Positions 1-4,294 of a stretch of 5,836 nt of DNA are shown piece after piece (position 1 is the first letter of the stretch; each line of letters begins with the position of its first letter). The notes under the pieces were generated by a model, which saw only the letters and a program-made list of their open reading frames with translations, ran no database searches and was not told the DNA's origin. The DNA comes from Lachnospiraceae bacterium (GTDB lineage: Bacteria > Bacillota_A > Clostridia > Lachnospirales > Lachnospiraceae), in the NCBI GenBank assembly GCA_024699595.1, contig JAILPG010000084.1, positions 1 through 5,836 of the forward strand, read 5' to 3'. Both the position numbers and the translations under genes were made by a program.

Positions 1-11
1 TGACACAATAT

Positions 12-50
12 GTAAGCTTCGCTTGATAGACAGGCGAAGCTTACTTTTTT
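12..50 (+). terminator. Rho-independent terminator of an upstream gene outside the window
   Basis: An 11-bp perfect inverted repeat, GTAAGCTTCGC (12-22) with GCGAAGCTTAC (34-44), encloses an 11-nt loop and is followed directly by six Ts (45-50). This is the classic intrinsic terminator layout for + strand transcription. The gene it ends lies before position 1. The TGA at 1-3 could be its stop, but nothing proves that. The stem arms each contain AAGCTT, which is incidental. The element shares sequence with a promoter (see next entry). Confidence 0.9.
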
Positions 51-55
51 ATAAT
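27..55 (+). promoter_or_regulatory. Sigma-A-like promoter overlapping the terminator, for the acyltransferase gene
   Basis: TAGACA (27-32, five of six bases of TTGACA) and a perfect TATAAT (50-55) are separated by 17 nt, the optimal spacing. The -35 sits in the terminator loop and the -10 begins with the last T of the T-tract. Transcription should start near 62, giving a leader of about 34 nt before the ATG at 96. The match is strong by eye, but no transcript start is known. It is inferred to drive the acyltransferase and HTH-AbrB genes. Confidence 0.6.
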
Positions 56-95
56 TTAGAAAAATGTTAAAATATTTAGCAAAGGTGGCAGAAAT

Positions 96-1172
96 ATGAG
101 AAAGACATACTTGGATAATATTCGCTGGATAACAGTAGTACTGGTTGTTATCTATCATGTTATTTACATATTCAACGGGGTAGTACAGCACGGGATCATT
201 GGCCCCTTCAGCGAACATCAGCCCCAGGATACATATCAGTACATAGTATATCCCTGGTTCATGCTGCTTCTGTTTGTGGTATCCGGCATGTCAGCCCGCT
301 ACGAACTGGGTAAGCGAACAGAGAAGGAATTCATCAGAGTAAGGACGAGAAAATATCTTGTACCTTCAACAATCGGCCTTCTGGTATTCGGCTGGGTTCT
401 CGGCTATTACAACATGTTAATGTCCGGTGCATTTGATTCAATGGGCAATGTGCCGAAGCCGATTCTCTTCCTGATAATGGCAGTCAGCGGCTGTGGTCCT
501 CTGTGGTACGTCCAGATGCTCTGGTTCTTCAGCCTGATACTTATACTGATCAGGAAGATAGAAAAAGACAGATTCTACAATATCTGTGGCAAGGCCAATA
601 TTCTGATAATGATCCTCTTTGTCATCCCCGTATACGGAGCTGCTCAGATACTTAATGCACCGATAATAGTGGTGTACAGATTCGGTATCTACGGACTCGG
701 CTTTCTGATCGGGTATTTTGTATTATCACATGATGAAGTGATGGATCGAATCGGCAAAAACTGGCTGATCTTAAGTATTCTTGCAGCTGCATCCTGTGTG
801 ACCTTTGTGATTCTTTACATGGGTCAGCCTTATCCGGATCATGAGGTCCTGGATACGATCATGTGCAACGTATACGCCTGGTTTGGAACCATTGGTATAC
901 TTGCCTTCATGAAAAAATGGGGCAATTTTGAGAATCCCTTTTCAAAGTGGATGTGCAAAAAATCATGGGGCCTCTACGTATTCCATTATCTGATGATAGC
1001 GGTGAGCGGATGGTATCTGCATACATTATGCCCGGCCCTTGCACCTGTCATCGTATATCTGTTGGTTACAATTGCGGCATTTGCAGGTTCATATCTTCTG
1101 TACGAGATCATGAGCCGCATACCATTCTTAAGATGGTGTGTTCTTGGAATAAAAAAGGAGAAGAAAGAATGA
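96..1172 (+). CDS. Acyltransferase-3 family (OafA-like) integral membrane protein
   Basis: A 358-aa polytopic membrane protein with roughly ten hydrophobic segments (about 10-29, 51-66, 88-105, 122-153, 168-186, 192-210, 222-241, 252-272, 290-308, 313-337). The N-terminus, YLDNIRWITVVLVVIYHV, is the typical first helix of the Acyl_transf_3 fold, with conserved His21. Arg/Lys residues at 81-86, just before helix 3, and the late motif WGLYVFHYLMI (291-301, His297) also fit the family. These enzymes move acyl groups, often acetyl, onto cell-surface carbohydrates or other exported molecules. The substrate here is unknown. The ATG at 96 is preceded by AAAGGTGG (81-88) at a suitable distance. The stop overlaps the start of the next gene (ATGA, 1169-1172), so the two are probably one transcript and coupled in translation. 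Its length is normal for the family and it looks intact. Confidence 0.85.
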   Translation: MRKTYLDNIRWITVVLVVIYHVIYIFNGVVQHGIIGPFSEHQPQDTYQYIVYPWFMLLLFVVSGMSARYELGKRTEKEFIRVRTRKYLVPSTIGLLVFGWVLGYYNMLMSGAFDSMGNVPKPILFLIMAVSGCGPLWYVQMLWFFSLILILIRKIEKDRFYNICGKANILIMILFVIPVYGAAQILNAPIIVVYRFGIYGLGFLIGYFVLSHDEVMDRIGKNWLILSILAAASCVTFVILYMGQPYPDHEVLDTIMCNVYAWFGTIGILAFMKKWGNFENPFSKWMCKKSWGLYVFHYLMIAVSGWYLHTLCPALAPVIVYLLVTIAAFAGSYLLYEIMSRIPFLRWCVLGIKKEKKE

Positions 1173-1597
1173 GTTTTGCAGATAACCTTGTTGAATTAAG
1201 AAAGCTTAACAACCTGTCGCAGGAGGATATTGCCGAGAAGATAGGCGTATCCAGACAGACACTTTCAAAATATGAGACCGGAGAGTCCCTTCCCGATATA
1301 GAGAGGTGCAAGCAGCTGGCAGACCTCTTCGGTGTAACTATCGATGACCTTATCTCATATGAAAAGAATGATTCGGACAATCTGGGATATGCCATACCAC
1401 CGAAAGGAAAACACATCTTTGGAATGGTCAAAGTGGGAGATAAGGGGCAGATCGTCATCCCTGCAAAGGCAAGAAAAATATTTGATATAAAAACAGGCAC
1501 CAATCTGATAGTTCTCGGAGATGAAGGCCAGGGTATAGCTCTCATTAAGGAGAAGGGTCTTCTTGAGCTTATCAGCAGAGCAAAAGTAAGTATGTAA
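1169..1597 (+). CDS. Transcriptional regulator: Cro/C1-type HTH fused to AbrB/SpoVT domain
   Basis: A 142-aa protein in two parts. Residues about 4-60 form a Cro/C1 (XRE) helix-turn-helix, with LSQEDIAEKIGVSRQTLSKYETG (16-38) and the usual trailing LPDIERCKQLADLFGVTIDDL. Residues about 85-130 form an AbrB/MazE/SpoVT swapped-hairpin DNA-binding domain, with GMVKVGDKGQIVIPAKARKI (85-104) followed by FDIKTGTNLIVLGDEGQGIALI. It therefore has two DNA-binding modules in one chain and is probably a dimer or higher oligomer. I chose the ATG at 1169 over an upstream in-frame ATG at 947 for three reasons: AAAGGAG (1154-1160) lies 8 nt before it, it overlaps the preceding stop by 4 nt, and the HTH begins at once. 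Its targets are unknown. Candidates are its own operon and the dyads at 1649 and 1781 in the leader just downstream. I see no terminator immediately after it. Confidence 0.88.
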   Translation: MSFADNLVELRKLNNLSQEDIAEKIGVSRQTLSKYETGESLPDIERCKQLADLFGVTIDDLISYEKNDSDNLGYAIPPKGKHIFGMVKVGDKGQIVIPAKARKIFDIKTGTNLIVLGDEGQGIALIKEKGLLELISRAKVSM

Positions 1598-1614
1598 AGT
1601 GTCCTGATTGGGTC

Positions 1615-1648
1615 TTGATTTTGTTATGAACAAGTGCTACTATACAAT
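1615..1648 (+). promoter_or_regulatory. Probable promoter of the metal-ATPase operon
   Basis: Two overlapping readings are possible. One is TTGTTA (1621-1626), a 16-nt gap, and TACAAT (1643-1648). The other is TTGATT (1615-1620), a 17-nt gap, and TACTAT (1638-1643) preceded by TGC as an extended -10. Neither is a perfect match. Both place the transcription start at about 1650-1656, inside the dyad at 1649-1666, which is a typical repressor position. No better promoter is visible closer to the gene at 1933. The call is by inspection only. Confidence 0.45.
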
Positions 1649-1666
1649 AGTTAGCGGCGACTAACT
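1649..1666 (+). promoter_or_regulatory. Dyad AGTTAG-N6-CTAACT, copy 1 (operator or hairpin)
   Basis: AGTTAG (1649-1654) and CTAACT (1661-1666) form a perfect 6-bp inverted repeat around CGGCGA. It starts at the base after the candidate -10, so it overlaps the expected transcription start. As DNA it looks like an operator. As RNA it would be a 6-bp hairpin at the extreme 5' end. The same arms recur at 1781. The GTTAG/CTAAC half-sites resemble those of the DtxR/IdeR metal-regulator box (GGTTAGSCTAACC), but the spacing is wider, so that link is only suggestive. Confidence 0.5.
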
Positions 1667-1677
1667 TGCGAACGATA

Positions 1678-1737
1678 AGCTAAACAATCGGCTAAGCAAG
1701 CAGCTATACAAGCAACCGGACAACAAGCCGGACTTAA
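1678..1737 (+). repeat. Degenerate 12-nt tandem repeat, three clear and two weak units
   Basis: Three contiguous units fit RGCTAWRCAAKC: AGCTAAACAATC (1678-1689), GGCTAAGCAAGC (1690-1701) and AGCTATACAAGC (1702-1713), which are 9-10 of 12 identical to each other. Two further 12-nt units, AACCGGACAACA (1714-1725) and AGCCGGACTTAA (1726-1737), match each other at 8 of 12 and keep the C at unit positions 3 and 8. The period is a whole number of codons and the stretch is open in one frame, so a decayed peptide repeat is possible. Function unknown. Confidence 0.55.
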
Positions 1738-1743
1738 GCAGGA

Positions 1744-1766
1744 TACTCCGCATAAATGGCGGAGTA
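1744..1766 (+). other. Stable hairpin in the leader, followed by a poly-A run
   Basis: TACTCCGC (1744-1751) and GCGGAGTA (1759-1766) form an 8-bp perfect stem with a 7-nt loop (ATAAATG). Seven As run from 1766 to 1772. On the + strand there is no T-tract after the stem. On the - strand the Ts come before the stem, not after it. It is therefore not a standard intrinsic terminator in either direction and is better read as a structural helix of the leader RNA. Confidence 0.6.
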
Positions 1767-1780
1767 AAAAAATACACGTC

Positions 1781-1798
1781 AGTTAGCCTATACTAACT
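1781..1798 (+). promoter_or_regulatory. Dyad AGTTAG-N6-CTAACT, copy 2
   Basis: AGTTAG (1781-1786) and CTAACT (1793-1798) repeat the arms of the dyad at 1649 exactly, here around CCTATA. Centres of the two copies are 132 bp apart. In RNA the arms could pair locally or with the other copy, 1661-1666 with 1781-1786 or 1649-1654 with 1793-1798. The left half, GTTAGCCTA, matches nine consecutive bases of the DtxR/IdeR core GTTAGSCTAAC, which is notable beside a metal transporter but not proof. Confidence 0.5.
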
Positions 1799-1932
1799 CA
1801 AGCGGCATGGATGATTCGGTAAGATCTATCTCCGGGAGATCGGGAAGCATTGAAAGCCAGGATGGAAGCGGTGGCAAACCGGGGTAAGAAAAATAAATGT
1901 AAAACTGAGAGGACAGAAAGGAGATTATTATC

Positions 1933-2187
1933 ATGAAACTTAAAGGAATCGGAATATTTGCATTAGGTACGTTGTTTGGACTGGAAGGGATCAAACTGCT
2001 TTCTTCCAAAGATGCCAAGAAAGTTTACGCACATTGCACTGCGGGGGTTCTTAGGGCAAAGGACTCTGTTTTGGATCAGGTTACCACATTGCAGGAAAAC
2101 TGTAATGATATATACGAAGAAGCCAAGGCTATTAATGCAGAAAAGGCAGCTGAAGAAGAGACTATCGGGGAAGAAACAGAAGAATGA
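1933..2187 (+). CDS. Small membrane-anchored protein, DUF6110-like, partner of the metal ATPase
   Basis: An 84-aa protein with a hydrophobic, Gly-rich N-terminal segment (about 5-20, IGIFALGTLFGLEGIK) that can span or anchor in the membrane. It is followed by SSKDAKKVYAHCTAGVLRA (24-42), a long charged helix, and a Glu-rich tail (67-84). It has two cysteines, Cys35 and Cys57, and one histidine, His34. I recognise the pattern as the small DUF6110-type proteins found beside heavy-metal P-type ATPases in Firmicutes. This assignment is from memory, and the function is unknown. The overall shape resembles YtxH-like proteins. AAAGGAG (1917-1923) sits 9 nt before the ATG. The last codons overlap the ATPase start (ATGA, 2184-2187), which implies coupled synthesis and a shared role, perhaps as a subunit, a stability factor or a metal-site accessory. 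Confidence 0.8.
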   Translation: MKLKGIGIFALGTLFGLEGIKLLSSKDAKKVYAHCTAGVLRAKDSVLDQVTTLQENCNDIYEEAKAINAEKAAEEETIGEETEE

Positions 2188-4271
2188 CTTTTACGATCAA
2201 ACACGAGATCAGAAACAGGATCCGTATCCATATTCATATGAAACGCATGAGCTTCATGGAAGCGGATACGTTTGAATACTATCTTAAGAACATTCCCGGG
2301 GTCAGAGAAGTCCGGGTATATGAGCGGACCGCAGATGCAGTGATCTGTTATGATTGCGACAGAACCTCTGTGATAGAGAAGATTAAGGCATTTTCATTTG
2401 AAAACACGCAGGTGCCCCAAAAGGTATTTGAGTGCTCCGGAAGAGAACTGTCGGCGAGATACTATGATAAGGTCGTGACAACCGTGATCCTGCACTATGG
2501 TAAACGCTTATTTATGCCTTTTTCCATTCGAAGGATCTGGGATACGGTCAAGACCGTCAGGTATATATGGCGAGGCCTGAAAACATTGAGAAACGGTCAT
2601 CTGCAGGTGGAGATGCTGGATGCGATAGCTATAACTGCCGCTATACTGACAGGTGATCATAATACGGCCTCCAATGTGATGTTCCTGCTGAAGATAGGCG
2701 ATACTCTTGAAGAATGGACTCATAAGCGCTCGGTGGATGACCTGGCCAGACGCATGTCGCTGAATATCGATAAGGTCTGGGTGGTCACAGACTCCGGAGA
2801 AATGCTTACCGATTCATCGGATATCAACTGCGGGGACAGAGTCGTGGTAAGGGTGGGGAATATGATCCCCTTTGATGGTGAGGTCGATTCCGGAGAAGCC
2901 ATGGTCAATCAGGCATCCATGACGGGTGAATCTGTGTCCGTACACAAAGGGAAAGGCGCGAGCGTATTCGCCGGTACTGTTGTTGAAGATGGTGAGCTGA
3001 CGATATGCGTGACACAGACTGAAGGGCACGGACGCTTTGATAAGATAGTAAAGATGATTGAAGAATCCGAAAAACTGAAATCATCTCTTGAGAGTAAAGC
3101 AGAGAGGATCGCGGACCGTCTGGTACCATACACGCTTCTTGCATCGGGTGCAACCTGGCTTATAAGCCGTAACGCCATCAAGGCTGTATCGGTACTTATG
3201 GTCGATTATTCATGTGCCCTTAAGATGGCTATGCCCATCTCGGTCCTGTCAGCGATCAAAGAAGCTTCGGAGTATAACATAACCGTAAAAGGCGGCAAAT
3301 TCCTGGAGGCTGTTGCCGAAGCGGATACGATTGTCTTTGATAAGACCGGCACTCTCACAAAAGCAAAGCCAACAGTGGCAAAGGTGGTTTCATTCTGCGA
3401 TGAATCCGAAGACGAGCTGCTCCGTCAGGCGGCCTGCCTTGAGGAACATTTTCCACATTCGGTTGCCAGAGCCGTTGTTGATGCCGCATATGACCGGGGG
3501 CTGCTGCATGATGAACTCCACACCAGCGTGGAGTATATAGTGGCTCATGGTATAGCGTCGGAGATCGACGGCGAAAAAGCGGTTATAGGAAGCTATCATT
3601 TTGTTTTTGAAGACGAAAACGTGATCATTCAGGAAGACAGAAAAACTCTTTTTGAGAGTCTGCCTGACGAGTATTCGCATTTGTTTTTTGCAAAGAACGG
3701 AAAACTGTCAGCCTGCATATTAATAGAGGATCCGTTAAGAGAAGAGGCCGCCTCGATAATCGAAAACCTTCGCGCAGAAGGTTTTGAGCATATAGTCATG
3801 ATGACGGGAGACAGTGAAAGGACTGCTGCGAAGATCGCTTCTGAAGTCGGGATCACTGAATATTATGCGGAGGTTCTGCCGGAAGATAAGGCTGGATACA
3901 TAGAAAAGGCAAAGAATGAAGGACGCCGCGTGATCATGGTCGGTGACGGGATCAATGATTCGCCGGCTCTGTCTGCATCCGATGCGGGAATAGCGATCAG
4001 CGAGGGAGCGGAAATAGCCAGACAGATAGCCGATATCACAATAGGATCGGATAATCTTGAAGGTATGGTTACTCTGAGAAGGATCAGTACACTCCTCATG
4101 AAGAGGATCAGATTTAACTACAGGACCATAGTAGGCTTTAATACGGCACTGATCGGTCTTGGGATAGCGGGTATTATGCCGCCTGCTGCTTCAGCCATGC
4201 TCCATAACGGATCTACGGTTGCTTTGGGGCTTATGAGTATGACAGATCTTTTGCCGGATAAACCTAAGTGA
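2184..4271 (+). CDS. Heavy-metal translocating P-type ATPase (P1B-like, atypical motifs)
   Basis: A 695-aa membrane pump that would use ATP to move a transition metal across the cytoplasmic membrane. Residues about 3-70 look like an HMA_2-type ferredoxin fold without CxxC (HEIRNRIRIHIH, then IPGVREVRVYERTADAVICY). Residues about 95-172 hold the weakly hydrophobic first helices. The A-domain has TGES (247-250). Helices at about 313-350 carry DYSCALKMAMP (341-351) where most P1B pumps have CPC. The P-domain has DKTGT with phospho-Asp386, MTGD (540-543) and GDGINDSPAL (587-596). The N-domain has HFPHS (422-426), where Ser426 stands in for the Pro of the HP motif. The last helices (about 648-688) contain HNGST (674-678). 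The catalytic core is complete, so it should be active. The lack of CPC makes Cu+/Cd2+/Zn2+ export less certain; Fe, Mn or Co are possible. It starts at the ATGA overlap with the preceding gene; GGGGAAG (2167-2173) may assist. Confidence 0.92.
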   Translation: MTFTIKHEIRNRIRIHIHMKRMSFMEADTFEYYLKNIPGVREVRVYERTADAVICYDCDRTSVIEKIKAFSFENTQVPQKVFECSGRELSARYYDKVVTTVILHYGKRLFMPFSIRRIWDTVKTVRYIWRGLKTLRNGHLQVEMLDAIAITAAILTGDHNTASNVMFLLKIGDTLEEWTHKRSVDDLARRMSLNIDKVWVVTDSGEMLTDSSDINCGDRVVVRVGNMIPFDGEVDSGEAMVNQASMTGESVSVHKGKGASVFAGTVVEDGELTICVTQTEGHGRFDKIVKMIEESEKLKSSLESKAERIADRLVPYTLLASGATWLISRNAIKAVSVLMVDYSCALKMAMPISVLSAIKEASEYNITVKGGKFLEAVAEADTIVFDKTGTLTKAKPTVAKVVSFCDESEDELLRQAACLEEHFPHSVARAVVDAAYDRGLLHDELHTSVEYIVAHGIASEIDGEKAVIGSYHFVFEDENVIIQEDRKTLFESLPDEYSHLFFAKNGKLSACILIEDPLREEAASIIENLRAEGFEHIVMMTGDSERTAAKIASEVGITEYYAEVLPEDKAGYIEKAKNEGRRVIMVGDGINDSPALSASDAGIAISEGAEIARQIADITIGSDNLEGMVTLRRISTLLMKRIRFNYRTIVGFNTALIGLGIAGIMPPAASAMLHNGSTVALGLMSMTDLLPDKPK

Positions 4272-4279
4272 TCATATAT

Positions 4280-4284
4280 GGAGG
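4280..4284 (+). promoter_or_regulatory. Ribosome binding site fixing the GNAT-methyltransferase start at 4295
   Basis: GGAGG at 4280-4284 lies 10 nt before ATG 4295. An in-frame GTG at 4268 overlaps the ATPase stop (GTGA) and would add nine residues. It has no comparable upstream Shine-Dalgarno sequence, and those residues would include the ribosome site itself. The ATG is preferred. Confidence 0.75.
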
Positions 4285-4294
4285 CTTATTTAAT

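Larger units (their letters stand above)
1626..1796 (+). pseudogene. Possible broken or leader ORF interrupted by one TAA
   Basis: From ATG 1626 a frame reads 12 residues (MNKCYYTIVSGD), hits TAA at 1662-1664, then stays open for 43 codons to TAA at 1794-1796. The second part is Lys/Asn/Leu-rich and ends in INGGVKKYTSVSLY. Both stops lie inside the CTAACT arms of the two dyads. Against a gene: no ribosome binding site is visible at 1626, the overlapping promoter would start transcription downstream of that ATG, leucine is often CTA unlike the neighbours, and a 43-codon open stretch arises by chance about one time in eight per frame. Kept as a weak alternative to a purely regulatory reading. 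Confidence 0.15.
1649..1932 (+). other. Structured 5' leader / regulatory region, 284 nt, no confident gene
   Basis: This stretch between the probable promoter and the 84-aa gene holds, in order: a dyad with AGTTAG/CTAACT arms (1649-1666); a 12-nt-period degenerate repeat (1678-1737); an 8-bp hairpin (1744-1766) followed by seven As; a second dyad with the same arms (1781-1798); and an unresolved part (1799-1900) with small hairpins, such as CGGT-GGCAA-ACCG (1869-1881) and ATCTC-CGG-GAGAT (1828-1840). AAAGGAG (1917-1923) sits 9 nt before the ATG at 1933. I do not recognise a known riboswitch class. A long leader with several helices suggests RNA-level control or a small RNA, but this is inference. 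Confidence 0.4.

Noticed and set aside
947..1168. N-terminal extension of the HTH-AbrB gene from ATG 947
   Set aside because: The 74 extra residues lie inside the acyltransferase in another frame and match nothing. ATG 1169 has a good ribosome site and an ATGA overlap.
1108..1545. 145-codon ORF on the - strand opposite the HTH-AbrB gene
   Set aside because: It is a shadow of a gene with clear domain motifs, and its translation has no family features.
1744..1772. Hairpin plus homopolymer run as a terminator
   Set aside because: The run is A on the + strand and lies on the wrong side of the stem for a - strand terminator.
1850..1878. TTGAAA as a -35 of a promoter nearer the 84-aa gene
   Set aside because: The base run 17 nt downstream (GGCAAA) does not resemble a -10.
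1900..1910. CTGAGA as part of a TPP riboswitch
   Set aside because: Only this short string fits. The rest of the TPP core is absent, and the operon has no thiamine gene.
1649..1932. CRISPR array or insertion-sequence ends
   Set aside because: The 12-nt units have no spacers, and no transposase, terminal inverted repeats or target duplication are visible.
1788..2018. 76-codon ORF on the - strand, overlapping the leader and the start of the 84-aa gene
   Set aside because: Ser/Pro/Leu-rich shadow of the opposite strand, with no ribosome binding site and no recognisable family. It covers a confident + strand gene start.
4268..4294. GTG start for the GNAT-methyltransferase
   Set aside because: It would place the GGAGG ribosome site inside the coding sequence and lacks its own; ATG 4295 is better.
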